A DNA stretch of 64,000 nucleotides from Echinometra lucunter (lineage: Eukaryota > Echinodermata > Echinoidea > Camarodonta > Echinometridae), in contig CM057165.1 of NCBI GenBank assembly GCA_029962745.1, positions 20,572,745 to 20,636,744 on the forward strand. Reading direction: 5' to 3'. The position numbers were made by a program, and so were the translations under genes. The notes under the pieces were generated by a model. That model did no database searches. It was not told the DNA's origin and saw only the letters and a program-made list of their open reading frames with translations. Positions 9,421 through 20,610 of this stretch are shown piece after piece (the first letter of the stretch is position 1; every line of letters starts with the position of its first letter).

Positions 9421-11014
9421 CTTTATTTCTTCTACAGTTAGATTTATGGTTCCGGATGACGCTATCTTTTCGCAGCACTGTGGAGTCGTAAGAGTATGCT
9501 AATAAATGCGTGAATTTCATGATGAAGCACTCGACCTGTGTGTGACTCAGACTCGAATTGATGATTAACCTTTTTCAAGAGTGAAAGACTTTTCTACCCC
9601 TCACCAGTGCAAACTCATCGTTTTATCAGAGGGTTGGAATCTGTTCCACCTCACCGGGTTTTACCCATGACATAGATATTGATAAACTGAAATGTTCTCC
9701 ATGGGCCTCCTCATTATTTCCATATTAGTTATGGCATGGTTCTTGCGGAAGCCACAAGATATTATTCACATTCTCTGATTATTGGTCGTGAGTAACGATA
9801 GTGTGCTGAACCGAGGCTAAATTTGGGGGGACTTCCTGCATGTACAGTATGTGCAATTCATGAAAAGCAACGTACAGTAATGTTGTTGTAGGTGGTGATG
9901 TGCAAAGGCGTTAGCTAGGATTTCATTTTTTTTTTTTGGGGGGGGGGGGGCGTTGGGGTGGGGGAGAGGGTGCAGGGCTTCTTTGAATTGTTCCTTGTCT
10001 GCTCCCGCTCTTCTTACGTTATCTTACCTTTTTCTTTTCTCGCTCACGCTTTTTTCTTCTTTATTTTTTCTTTTTTTTTTCTTTCTTCTCTTTTTGTTGG
10101 GGGGGGGGGGGGGGGGGGGGGGGGGGAGGATGACCGCCCCACCGCCTCCCTTGGTTACGCGGGTGGCGATGTGGAATTCAGCTTTTTTTGCCTATTCCCC
10201 TCTAAACCATCTATTTGCAATAGAATAGTTTCAAGCCTGAAGTAAGTCTGATGGTGTTTTTATGCTGATTTATGAGTTAATTCCAAATTGCCTGTCGGGG
10301 AGTTTGTAATTTTCGAAGAATACGCTCATCACGATTATGGCGCCTGCCATGAAAGCACGAAAAATTCTTTCCGGGCTATTACCCAGTGGCGGGAGATCCA
10401 GGCGGTCATGATGTGGGGGAGGGGAGACGGGTCTCGAAAAGTGTTTCAAGGCTAATTGGTTGTTGTATTTTGGAAGAAAAAGGAGGATTTTATTTTTTTT
10501 TTTGGGGGGGGGAATTTTTTACATCAATTTGTTTATTTTCGTTCGTGTAGAAAGTTACTACCTTTCTGACCATTGCCTCATCACCAAATAATCGTTTTCA
10601 TGCTCCCTCTCTCTCCCTTGTTAATCCCCCTCGTCCTCCCTCTTTCAACCTCTCCCCCTCTTTCCCTCCCCACACTTTTGTCTCAGACCTTTCGAAGTTC
10701 TCATGGTTATAGGATATACTTCTCCCTAAAATCCATAGTTACATAGCATTTATCCCCCCCCCCCTGTGTCTCTGTCTATTATCTCTCTCTGTCTTTTTTC
10801 ACCTTCGCTCTCTCTCTCCCTCTCTCTTTTTCAATCTCTCTTTCTTTTTCTCTTCTTTCTCTCTCATACACACACGGACGCACCCACGCACATACAGTCT
10901 CAGTGGCATCGCCACTCCTTCCCTTTTTGTTTTGTATGCCCTTTATTTGCCTAGCCTGAGGAAAACATTCATATGAAATCCCCTGAAAATAATCCACACA
11001 TTTTCTCCTTTTTC
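9421..11014. other. Intergenic between BTB gene B and the piggyBac MITE
   Basis: Contains the shared TGCTGCGAAAAGAT motif (minus, 9468-9481) upstream of copy B. A G-run repeat lies at about 9905-10185: T/G runs at 9930-9951, then AATTGTTCCTTGTCTGCTCC (also found near 25762), a CT-rich stretch, a G28 run at 10100-10127 and GATGACCGCCCCACCGCCTC, with a diverged counterpart at 25700-25870. Pyrimidine-rich low-complexity sequence is at 10600-10870. No gene seen. Confidence 0.45.
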
Positions 11015-11421
11015 TTAACCCATAGCAGTACAGAGCTTTATTGAGGTCTGAATTAATCATCTTCAATCCTCAAATTGGCAATACAAATTTTTGTTTTCAT
11101 GTTTACATAGCTTGAAAAAAAAATAAATATGGATATAACATAAACCAAAATGAAATATAATTGTAAAATTGAATCAGAAATTGCCAATTTGAACACAGAA
11201 ATAGTGAATATATATATTATTCACTGCATTGCCAATTCAAAGAGCTTAATGATTAGTTACACTTAAACTGCTCTAATTCGAGAACGCCACACCAAACAGC
11301 GATGGGAATGGGCTCAAATTTGTCAGTGCATTTTTCTCTTTCTGCTCATGTATGATATGTACTGCCCAACAGATACTGCAAAAGCGTCTCCTAAAGGTGA
11401 CACTGTACCTCTGTGGGTTAA
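11015..11421. mobile_element. piggyBac-like MITE, copy 2
   Basis: 407 bp bounded by TTAA. Inner ends CCCATAGCAGTACAG (left) and, read inward from the right, CCCACAGAGGTACAG are imperfect inverted repeats. The interior shares CTCAAATTGGCAATAC and GCATTGCCAATTCAAAGAGC with the copy at 4524-4936, so they are diverged members of one family. No transposase. Confidence 0.72.
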
Positions 11422-11624
11422 TGGAGAAGTCGGTCTTTGGTGTGCTTGTGATTGTTGTTTTGCATCAGTGAGTGCACTACGACTTCCAAAATTCTTTCAG
11501 CACCAATCACAAGGAAGTGATACTAATAGTAACATGAAATAATTGTATATTACGATTGTGGTTCATCCTGTAATCCGGTGTTTTAGTAGAATCAATTTCA
11601 TGTACTTATCCTGTGATTATCTCC

Positions 11625-11691
11625 ATGACTCGAAAGATTGAAATGATGCGTGTATCTTTGATTGCAACGCTGTTACTTGTCTGCCAACAGA
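11625..11691 (+). CDS. C-type lectin gene, exon 1 (signal peptide)
   Basis: ATG at 11625 (alternatives 11643 and 11646) opens MMRVSLIATLLLVCQQ after six preceding residues, a hydrophobic stretch typical of a signal peptide. The exon ends CAACAGA before GTAAGT, a strong donor, leaving one base (phase 1). Joined to the acceptor at 29075 it continues in frame as TLGQES, giving a plausible cleavage site near GQ/ES. The link to the lectin exons 17 kb away is inferred from phase, signal-peptide logic and the lack of a better partner. Either of the two later Met codons would give a tighter signal peptide. Confidence 0.6.
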
Positions 11692-12109
11692 GTAAGTTTT
11701 TTTAAAATCAGCTTCGTTTGTGTTCTTCTTAGATATTGTTGTTTCTATTTCATGAACTCACGGATTAGTACTTTTTGGTGGTAGACATGTAAACGTTATA
11801 GTGGTTATAGAACTTTCAAAATACCACAATAAATTTTGAGCTTGATATTAATATTCCACCCAAAAATGATTACTGAAATCGAAATCATTATTCAATTTGA
11901 AATTATCATGAAACATATTACGTCACCCATCCCAACAAGCGGCAGACTTTTGCATATAAGATTAAGGTGATGTGTTTGAGATGGAATATGATATACGTTA
12001 TCTAAAGCGTAGTTTTTCAAAAGATAATTCTATTAGTGTGTCTGCAAGGCTATTCCTCCATATCCCCCTAACAACAAACTTTAAGACAAAATGCCCTTCA
12101 GCTTTAGGG

Positions 12110-12260
12110 AGGGGCGCGATGGCTCAATAGCAAAGCAGTGGTCTCAGAAGAAGGAGTACCCGGGATTGAAACCAAGTAGATCCACTTGTGCCCTTTGGTA
12201 TTCATTACCAAGTTCTTCTTGCCCCTGGTTGCTTGCTGACAGGCATGTACATAACTTTCT
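12110..12260 (+). mobile_element. tRNA-derived SINE copy 2
   Basis: GGGGCGCGATGGCTCAATAG (A-box-like TGGCTCAATAGC) is followed 49 bases later by GGGATTGAAACC (B-box-like) and then CCACTTGTGCCCTTTGGTA, matching the equivalent part of the copy at 7394. The head looks tRNA-like; the end is not resolved. It is followed by a (CCAA)n stretch. Confidence 0.55.
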
Positions 12261-12307
12261 AAGCAGTCAGGTGATATATCCATCCATCCAACCAACGAAA
12301 CCAACCA

Positions 12308-12572
12308 CACTGTAACAAATATGGGGTAAAATTTTAACCAGCACGAGGGTAATTATATGTCCATCCAACGTTGGGCAATATTTTTACCCAATGCGGGAAG
12401 CACAATGTATATTTAGGGTAAAAGTAAGCAGTAATGATTGCTTCAGAATGGGCAAAATTTCCATCAAATTAGATAAAAAGAAATGGCCAAAGAAATGCCC
12501 AAAGAAATGCCCGAGGTTGGTTGGACCTATAATTACACTCACGGCACATTTTTACTCTATGTTTTTAGAGTG
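12308..12572. mobile_element. MITE with CACTnTAA ends inside a (CCAA)n repeat
   Basis: Left end CACTGTAACAAATATGGGGT and the reverse complement of the right end, CACTCTAAAAACATAGAGTA, align with few mismatches. (CCAA)-type repeats lie directly on both sides (12278-12305 and 12574-12618), so the element probably landed in that microsatellite. Non-coding. Confidence 0.5.
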
Positions 12573-12775
12573 CGACCAACCAACCAACCAACAAACATGA
12601 CAAACCAACCAACCAGCTATGGAATCAGTACCCACCTTTTTCATCTAATGTGCTCTTAGGTGTATTCAAGTTCATGACACACCCCCAACCAATTAAAAAA
12701 ACACCCCCCCCCCAAAAAAAATGCCCTTTTCAGTGAAATACAGTGAGTCCCAGACGAAAAAAAAAAACAACCAAC

Positions 12776-12806
<31 letters not shown>

Positions 12807-13133
12807 CACGAAAAACCTTGAACCAAAGGTTGTTTTTTGACCAAACTATGTGTGTTATGACAACAATTATTTATTGCCCATAAGCAGGATAGGATGAAGC
12901 ATTATAAATATTATATTTTCGAATGATACCTTGATGGAATTAATCCATGTTCGCTTTAATGAGCAATTTTGTTTTGAACTTAGAAAATGGCATGACAAAG
13001 ATATCGATTTGTGCTACATTTCGGTAAAAACCGTGATAAGGTTCGTCTTTGCTAGTATCACATGCAAGCGATACAAAAGGGAAATGTGTTCTACATAGAA
13101 GATATGGGTTTTCCCGCCCATTTTTCGTCATTA
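12573..13133. other. Intron or intergenic, low-complexity then unique AT-rich DNA
   Basis: CCAA repeats, a C10 run and an (AAAAC)n run at 12770-12806, then AT-rich unique sequence. No exon or element ends identified. Confidence 0.35.
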
Positions 13134-13401
13134 CACTATGAACATGACGGACAAAGAAAGCGGACAAAATAAACAACCCGTCATTCTACCCTTCACAATG
13201 GTTCTGGTAGTCAAAAGAACATCTCTTCACTGCTATTGTCTAAAATATGTGAAGCAGGTGTCACTTGCATATTCACCTGGAACTACATGATTAAAAATAA
13301 TAGCTGTGAAGGGATGTGCTTTTGACTACAGAACCATTGTGAAGGGTAGAATGAGAGGTTGTTTATTTTGTCCGCTTTCTTTGTACGCCATATTCATAGT
13401 G
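13134..13401. mobile_element. CACTA-type fold-back MITE, copy 1
   Basis: Starts CACTATGAACATGACGGACA and ends with the reverse complement, with inverted arms of about 110 bp (including GTCCGCTTTCTTTGT and CCTTCACAATGGTTCTG) around a short centre. A 3-bp direct repeat TTA lies on both sides (13131-13133, 13402-13404). CACTA ends with 3-bp duplications are characteristic of the CMC/EnSpm superfamily. No transposase. Confidence 0.8.
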
Positions 13402-13543
13402 TTACTTCGTTCAGTTAAAAAAAAAAAAGAGGCTTTCAATTTCGTCTCTGTCCCTGTGGAATGTACCAATGCTTGTTTCAATTATCGTGTGGGTAAAGTG
13501 TGTAAAAAAGTTCTTTTGTTGATTTAGGGTTCCACGTCATATG

Positions 13544-13813
13544 CACTATGAACATGACGGACAAAGAAAGCGGACAAAATAAACAACCCCTCATTATACC
13601 CTTCACAATGGTTCTGGTAGTCAAAAGAACATCCCTTCACTGCTATTGTCTAAAATATGTGGAAAAGGTGTCACATGCATATTCACCTGGAACTACATAA
13701 TTAAACATAATAGCTGTGAAGGGATGTCCTTTTGACTACCAGAACCATTGTGAAGGGTAGAATGAGAGGTTGTTTATTTTTGTCCGCTTTCTTTGTCCGC
13801 CATGTTCATAGTG
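13544..13813. mobile_element. CACTA-type fold-back MITE, copy 2
   Basis: Nearly identical to the copy at 13134-13401, same orientation, 142 bp downstream. It has a different 3-bp target duplication, ATG (13541-13543, 13814-13816), so it inserted independently rather than arising by tandem duplication. Confidence 0.8.
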
Positions 13814-13816
13814 ATG

Positions 13817-14800
13817 TCTTGCAAAGAAAAGCAGCAAAAATGCGATCATATCGTGAGAAAGTTAAAAATTGTCAAAGACCTGGTTCTCCCCCCCCCCCCC
13901 TCGTCTAAAGGCCCAAATAATGACTTGACGAATTCGAATAATGAAACGATGAATTTGCTTGAGAAATGACGAAACCAATCAAAGGATTTCTTACTCGCTG
14001 AGAGGCAGAGACGAATTTCGATTGACGAATTTAAATGCTTAACTTTTAAATTTGGTTGATCAAAGACGAATATGAATGATACTTTAACAAAATTGAACCT
14101 GGGATTCGAACGCAGTTTGCTTCTTAGGACGAATTTGAATTGAAAATTGATGAAATCGAATGAAGAAGTGACGAAAATGGGCGGAAAACCTATATTATCA
14201 TTTAGACATTCATTGAGTTGCGATATCTAAATTCACACTGTGATATTCATTCAGGCAACTTTTAATGAAAAATAGATCATCGAAACAGCGACTGCAAACA
14301 TTCACAAAACAGTGCGATGTGAAAACGGTTGTACCGAATAATTATGACTATAAACCAGTACTATCTCCTGGAAGGGAAAGGAAAGCAAGTCTGAATATGT
14401 ACATGATACAGAGATCATACCATTTAGATGTATGAGAAATAAAAACCACTGTCTTACAGTAGACAGAACCGAGAGCGTCAGAATGTTTTAACAAGAGCGC
14501 GGGACAAAATTTGATACTACAGGCTCTCATCTATTTTTAGTACCCACCCCCTCTAAGTTTCCCTCGACTCCTCACTCTAAAAACTAAAACACCTTTTACA
14601 GTGTTGAATCCAGCATGTTCAAAGTGTTAATCTACCATTTTGAAAATGTAGTCACCCTTCGCCCCTTTGAGATGGTTACTTAGTTTATAGGGTGAACTAG
14701 CTTTCTATCGTATCCTTCCGACATTTCATAGTTTGCCTGTACAGCACGTTAAGAACGACACAACTCATGACATCAACAACAGAAATACAATGATTTCACA
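13817..14800. other. Intron 1, nothing recognised
   Basis: A C10-12 run at 13889, AT-rich unique sequence with several GACGAATTTGAAT-like repeats between 13920 and 14165. No exon seen. Confidence 0.35.
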
Positions 14801-15209
14801 GGCGTAAATCCATTTTGAGGAGGGGGGGGGGGGTGATCAAATTGTTTGCCTTTTTTTCTGTGGAACTCACACTTAAGTATAAACACACACCCTCACCCAT
14901 CCACACAGCCCCCCCCCCCCCCCCTTACACACATTTTAATATTTATTTTGCGAGCGAGCGAAGCGAGCGAGCCAAAAATAACCACTTTTCTGGTTTTCAA
15001 TTGCATTTTCATATAGAAATTCTATGATGTTTGTTTATGACAGATTATCAAAAATTTTACTAACTGATTAATCAAAATATAATTTCTTCCTTAAAAAATG
15101 GGGTGGGGGAATATTTGTACACACCACCCTCCCCTCTCGAAAAAGTGTGTGTGTGTGTGTGTGTGTGTGTGGGGGGGGGAATATATCCCCCACCCCCGGG
15201 ATTTACGCC
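14801..15209 (+). mobile_element. GGCGTAAATCC-family element, copy 2 (both ends)
   Basis: Begins GGCGTAAATCCATTTTGAGG and ends GGGATTTACGCC, so the 11-bp ends are inverted repeats. Internal blocks (CTCACACTTAAGTATAAACA, GCGAGCGAGCGAAGCGAGCG at 14950, TATGACAGATTATC) are shared with copies at 6387 and 48523. Contains a C16 run, a (GT)n run at 15146-15171 and a G run. Non-coding. Confidence 0.8.
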
Positions 15210-16310
15210 AATGAATGATTTTTCCTTTACATTTGCAACAGTCATGCATGACTTATCATGTTCAATTTAGCTAGAGTCTTTAAAAAGCTTAAAAAGGGTC
15301 TTGCTTTGCAAGCACTGTTTACAAAGGTTAACTGGTTAAAATGGGAAGGGCATAGTCTCTGCTCGTAAGCCATTCAGACATTATTGCATACCATAATTTC
15401 TCTTTAAATGTTACCAAGGCTGTAAATCGCGATCTTTTCTAGTAGGTCTAATGACAAAGGGGAAGAAGGATAACGACAAGTTAAGAAGAAAATTTTACCT
15501 TAAGATCACAAAACCTTTGCGTTCTAGCGAGCCCTTGTTCAATTTTGAACATCGATTCTCAGAGATAGCTTGTTCACCATGAATATAGAATCGCGAATAT
15601 AATGGTGTAATTATCCTCTCTTCATGACACATTGTGGGTATCGGTGAAACTTAAATGATCGCTTAGATAAACTGGAAAAATTGTAAATGAATCATCAAAT
15701 TGCAGTTTGAATCGTTCATTTTCTCAAAAGGTTTCGGCTTGGTCGACATGCAGTCTCGTCAAACATTCGCGGTAGACACAGGTTATGAACCAAAACATGC
15801 GGAGAAGGGAAAATGGAATTCACGTTCCGCCCATGATGAGCACACTTTAGTAGCAATATTAAGAACTGAAGTCATTGAAACATTTCTAAATATTCCCAAA
15901 CGAACCAATAGAATTTATAAGAATAAAATTAATGATGCACCTGCATGTCTCAAAAATGTTATTCAAAAGGGAATATTTCCTAAATGTGTTCGTTTTGCTT
16001 ACTTGCTGTTACAAATAACACCACATGGTAAAAACAATATTCTTTAAAATCATAAATCATAAACTTTGCGGACATGCTAACGAAATACAGGGAAAAGAAG
16101 AGACCCCTTCTCTTCTCCTCACTATCCAGGTAAATTAGGATCATAAAAGGTAAATTATATTTACATATTTATTTCAACGTATTTCCCCAGGATGACAAGA
16201 TCGTTGTCCTGACCGTTGCTATTTTTCATCTTGAGCATCGGGTGAAGAACATGCATGAACATCAGAGAAAATTAATCGAGACTCCAGAGAGAGATAACAT
16301 AAAAGTACCT
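15210..16310. other. Intron 1, unique sequence
   Basis: No known domain. A plus-strand frame of about 110 codons at 15703-16047 lacks an ATG start and any recognisable motif, and is judged chance. Confidence 0.3.
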
Positions 16311-16508
16311 CCCCCTAATTCAAAATAGCATAACTTTTTAACAAAAAAGTTTTGAGCAAAATAATATGGCAGGAGTATTCCTACAATTATTGACTAACTT
16401 CTGTGTGAAAACGAGATTGATCCGTCAAGTTATGCATGAGTGACCAGACACTAAAGGCAAAAATGTCTCTTTTCAATAGTCACAAGACTCATTTTGGGGT
16501 CTGTGAAG

Positions 16509-16905
16509 CAGTGTTGTAGTGCCTTGATGCTAGGCCTTGGCCTTAAGGCGCCTTAAGGCCAGTTTTTTTTCAATGCCTTGGCCTTGGCCTTCGAACCCTG
16601 GGCCGTGAACGTGCCTTGGCCTTGGCCTTGAGGGTTTGAAGCCTTGAAAATCACCAGAAAATTCAAGGCATTTTCAAGGCATATGGAATGTTGTACTTTT
16701 GCAAGTATAATTTCAAATGTTTTGATTTTTCTGTGCAGTAAAATCATTAATCTAATACAAGTTGTATGCAGTTATAACATTCTTGGGAATTCTTGTATTA
16801 TAAAATCTTAGGTTAATACCAGAAGATGATGATTACAGAGTAACAACAACAACAACAACAACAATATTAATAATAACAATAACATTAATAATAATCATGA
16901 TAATT

Positions 16906-16937
<32 letters not shown>

Positions 16938-18481
16938 GGTGATGATGATGATGGTGATGATGATGATGACGATGACGATGACGATGATAACCGATGATGA
17001 TGGAATAACACTGATAACACAGATTAGCACCTCTATGATTTGTTTTGCATAATACTTCCATACAGTTTTTAAAAATTCTTTTCATTTTTTGAATCATGAA
17101 CATGGGAAGTTACTACAAATATTTTCTTTCAATATTAATAATAACAATAACATTAATAATAATCATGATAATTATGATGATGATGATGATGGTGATGATG
17201 ATGGTGATGATGATGATGGTGATGATGATGATGACGATGACGATGAGGATGATAACCGATGATGATGGAATAACACTGATAACACAGATTAGCACCTCTA
17301 TGATTTGCTTTGCATAATACTTCCATACAGTTTTTAAAAATTCTTTTCATTTTTTGAATCATGAACATGGGAAGTTACTACAAATATTTTCTTTCAGTAT
17401 GTTACAGCCCTGGAGGCTCTGGGAACCCTGGGGTAAGTGCGCATTACAGAAACCACTGAATGTGTTACACTGCCTTTGTATTTCTTCTTCTCACCAATAA
17501 ATTTGTTTAATTACTTGGAGGGAGAGAGGGAGGTGTTAGGCCCTATGGAGGTAGTGAGCAATGCAAAGACCAGTGAATGTGTTGAATAGATGATTTCCAA
17601 ATATCATTATACTTTTATAAAGTTTAGCAGATGTCAGACTGACATAGAATTTGTAGTAGTTTTTGTTTCAAGTGAGTTTTGAAACCTTGTGAAGAATGTA
17701 ATTTGGATCTTTTACTCTGGTTTCCAGGAAGAAGAAAGTCTGTTCCGATAAAGACTTGAGCATTTAAAGTTTATGCTTTATCATTTTAAATGTTTCATCT
17801 ATAATTATCTGTAGCCATGATTATATACATGCATATACCGATTGCCACATTGTGCAACTGCTTACTGCTCTGAAGTGGAGTGAAGTGAAGTGAAACGAAA
17901 ATGTTTTACAAAATTATGTTACATGTACCTTCGACTCTGAATTAGAAAAAAACTTCAGCGTACACCTGTACATTTGATATCAGTGGAAGCGACATCTCGG
18001 GCATAATAATGTATAACTGGTACAAAAAAAAAACAACCTCAGGAGAAGGTCATTTCAATGCATATTTGCTGTTACAGTATTTTAAGCACGATTTTGGGTT
18101 CTCAGACGTCTAATACATAAAAAAGCCTCTTTTATAGGTGACAGATACTATTCTTGATTGACTTCAGAATGAATATCACGCTGAATGTGAAAGGCTATGT
18201 ATTTATAATTCTTTTGTGCATATGTGATCCACTTTGTTATATGATCCAATTTTCTTTTATTTCTTAATTTAATGCCTTGGCCTTGGCCTTGGAGGTTCAA
18301 GTTCAAGTTCAAGTTCAGATTTTATTTCCAATATAACACAAGACATAATAATTTTTTTTTCTTCTTTTAAGTAGAAATATCGTAAATAAACAAACATACA
18401 ACATTTTTCCTCTGATTAACATAAAAATAAGGCCCAGCCTTGGCCTGGGCCTTGAGGGTTTGGGCCTTGACTACAACACTG
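16509..18481. mobile_element. hAT-type non-autonomous transposon with 8-bp target duplication
   Basis: Ends CAGTGTTGTAGTGCCTTG and (reverse complement of the right end) CAGTGTTGTAGTCAAGGC. The octamer CTGTGAAG is perfectly duplicated at 16501-16508 and 18482-18489, as expected for hAT integration. Near both ends GGCCTTGGCCTT-type repeats occur, some inverted. Inside are a 268-bp tandem duplication and a (TTCAAG)n patch at 18296-18317. No transposase frame, so mobilised in trans if at all. Confidence 0.88.
16863..17396. repeat. 268-bp tandem duplication inside the hAT element
   Basis: Two copies (16863-17130 and 17131-17396), each made of AATATTAATAATAACAATAA, a GATGGT/GAT microsatellite, and a unique block from GATAACACAGATTAGCACCT to CAAATATTTTCTTTCA. 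They differ by a few repeat units and single bases, suggesting a recent event. Confidence 0.9.
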
Positions 18482-19046
18482 CTGTGAAGCAAGCTTTTTG
18501 CTGGTGTATGTTTAAGTGTTGTTGATGTTAATTAAGGTTCTGTCATGTTTAAGTGAGCACATTTTAACGATGAAGCAAGAATTGCTAAAATGCACTGTTT
18601 CATGCCGGAAAACTCACTACCCAGTATTCTCACACATGTGCTGACTCATGTTGGTTGATGCCAATTCTCTCCTATACTGAATGGATTTTGTTGGAGGGTT
18701 GTGCATCACTTTTTTTTCCAAAAATTGTGTTCACCCAAATGTGATAAACTGTCAGGGATAGGCATGGCGGAGTCAAACAATGAAAGGACCCAAATTTGCC
18801 AAAGTTTTTTTTTTTCACAGACCCCAAAATGACTCTTGTGACTTATAAAAAGTGACACATTTGCCTTTAATATCTGCTCACTCATGCATGACTTGACGGA
18901 TCAATCTCATTTTCTCATAGAACTCATAGAAGTTATTCAATAACTGTAGAAGCACTCCAAACCTGCCAAATTATTTTGCTCAAAACTTGTTTGTTAAAAA
19001 GTTATGCTATTTTCAATTAGGGGGGGGGGGGGGGTGAGTTACCGTT

Positions 19047-19053
19047 TTGTTGT

Positions 19054-19106
<53 letters not shown>
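19047..19106. repeat. (TA)n microsatellite
   Basis: About 60 bp of alternating TA just left of the Penelope-like pair. A second (TA)n block at 19230-19267 abuts the element itself, and another lies on its right side at 22838-22871. Confidence 0.9.
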
Positions 19107-19111
<5 letters not shown>

Positions 19112-19234
19112 CTTTTTTTGGGGGGGTGGAGCAGATATAACATAAACTTTGGCAACTCTCATGGAAATATGAAAAGAAATATATGTGAAAGCAATATTTC
19201 AAAGCAATATATACATGTACATATATAACTCACA

Positions 19235-19271
<37 letters not shown>

Positions 19272-19329
19272 AAGAAATATAAAGAAGATTCACAACGATA
19301 TATGGAATACACAGGGTAACCTGGTTTGT

Positions 19330-19370
19330 ACTTCACAAGCGCTTTCGATTTAATTCTCTTCAGGTGAAGT
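19330..19370 (-). ncRNA. Hammerhead ribozyme motif (Penelope type), inverted copy
   Basis: Read on minus, this is identical to 22681-22721: ACTTCAC, CTGAAGA core, short helix II, GAAA, palindromic AGCGCT, T, GTGAAGT. See that entry. Confidence 0.7.
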
Positions 19371-19959
19371 GGTTGTTTTTACAATTTGACATGGTTTATA
19401 TACAGGTACAAGATAAAGTATGGTTATGTACTTGCAAGGAGATACTGTTAGATTACAATAAAGACTAAGATTATCCGATTTCTATTCATTAGCATTCTAT
19501 TTAAATCCAAGATTAAGTGTCACTTGTGCAGGTAGTTTGCTTTTATTCTAAGTGACTAATCCGTAATGTTTAACAAATTCTCATTGCTTATAATACAAAG
19601 GTTCTTCTTAAAGAATGTCCTAAGTTCGTGGGAACGTCAATGAAATAAAGACAACTCACTTAGATCATGATACAAAAATTTAAATAAATAGATAGATAAA
19701 GGGAAAAACGAACAAAGCGGGTTTTTCCTATCTTTTGGACAGAGGTACATGATGTCATGAATGGGGGGGGGGGGGGGGGAGAAAAGATATTGGAGTATGA
19801 TGTTATTATGGTAATGGAAACAACTGGAAATGTCTTGTTAGGAGCAGTAAACATAAAAGTGGATGATATGTTTAGAGAGAGAGAGAGAGGGAGAGAGAGA
19901 GAGAGAGAGGAAGAGAAAAAAAGGAGAGAACGGATGAAGCTGGGGGGGGGGAAGTGGGA

Positions 19960-19990
<31 letters not shown>

Positions 19991-20206
19991 GGTATGTATA
20001 ATCAATTAAATGTTTGTCTTACAAGAGAAAAGTTTGATTTATAAACAGAAAATTATGTATATATATACACGACGAAGTAGGTAATTAACATGATTAATTC
20101 ATAATACAATTTCTTACTAAATTTCATCAAAATAAGGGGATGCACAATATGGTTAATAAAGATCTTACACAAAATGTGATATTTATAAACGGTGTTCCCG
20201 TTCTGA

Positions 20207-20610
20207 CTACAGTGCATTCAGAGAAGGAGTAAATCTTGAGATAAAGTATTTCTCTTTTAGGCCCCTCTTAATCTTATTGTCCTCGTTCATTTTATAAAAC
20301 GGGATAATGTTAAAGCTTGGTTCTTGAGACCCAGCACATGATTTAATGTGGGAACTTACTTTTATTTGTTGGTATTGTTCATGACGAATTTGTTGTCTGT
20401 GTACTGTGAGTCGATGTCGGAGTGTGTCTCCTGTCTCTCCAATATATTGCTCTCCACAGCCATGACAAGTAATACAATAAATTAAATCCTGAAGATGTTC
20501 TTTCATTTTTGAATTATAAAAATCTTCATTCATGACGACAAAAGCTCCACCCTTATCTGCTTGTTTTAGAATTACACCAGGCTTATTTATCAGGCTTTGG
20601 AGACTTTTCC
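20207..20610 (-). pseudogene. Penelope-like fusion remnant: RT motif joined to GIY-YIG
   Basis: An open minus-strand frame reads SLINKPGVILKQADKGG, the first conserved block of Penelope reverse transcriptases, then AFVVMNEDFYNSKMKEHLQ, and then passes without a stop into DLIYCITCHGCGEQYIGETG, the GIY-YIG endonuclease. The deletion junction lies near 20488. The palm with YLDD is absent, so it cannot work as a polymerase. From the first Met (20533) it is 108 residues long. Whether any protein is made is unknown. Confidence 0.75.

Larger units (their letters stand above)
16311..19025. mobile_element. Inverted-arm element split by a hAT insertion
   Basis: Left arm 16311-16508 (CCCCCTAATTCAAAATAGCA through GACTCATTTTGGGGTCTG) is matched in reverse by the right arm at about 18812-19025 (CAGACCCCAAAATGACTC through TGCTATTTTCAATTAGGGGG). 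Removing the hAT element at 16509-18481 plus one 8-bp duplication leaves a unit of roughly 730 bp with about 200-bp arms and a centre of about 320 bp. Non-coding. Confidence 0.75.
19268..20610 (-). mobile_element. Penelope-like element, internally deleted inverted copy
   Basis: Minus-strand partner of the copy that starts near 20610. From 19268 to about 20488 it is the near-identical reverse complement of 21572-22790 (C-terminal coding part, 3' region with (GA)n runs, hammerhead motif, terminal sequence). Beyond that it jumps to the N-terminal reverse-transcriptase part (KQADKGGAFVVMNEDFYNS), so a large internal segment is missing. Head-to-head or tandem partial copies are normal for Penelope elements (pseudo-LTRs). 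Confidence 0.85.

Noticed and set aside
15703..16047. Plus-strand frame of about 115 codons in intron 1
   Set aside because: No ATG at its start, no domain or periodic composition, no splice-supported boundaries.
17398..17432. 35-bp segment with TTTCTTTCAG before it and GTAAGT after it, first taken as lectin exon 2
   Set aside because: It lies inside the hAT element, and exon 1 joins in frame to the acceptor at 29075 without it, giving a better signal-peptide boundary.
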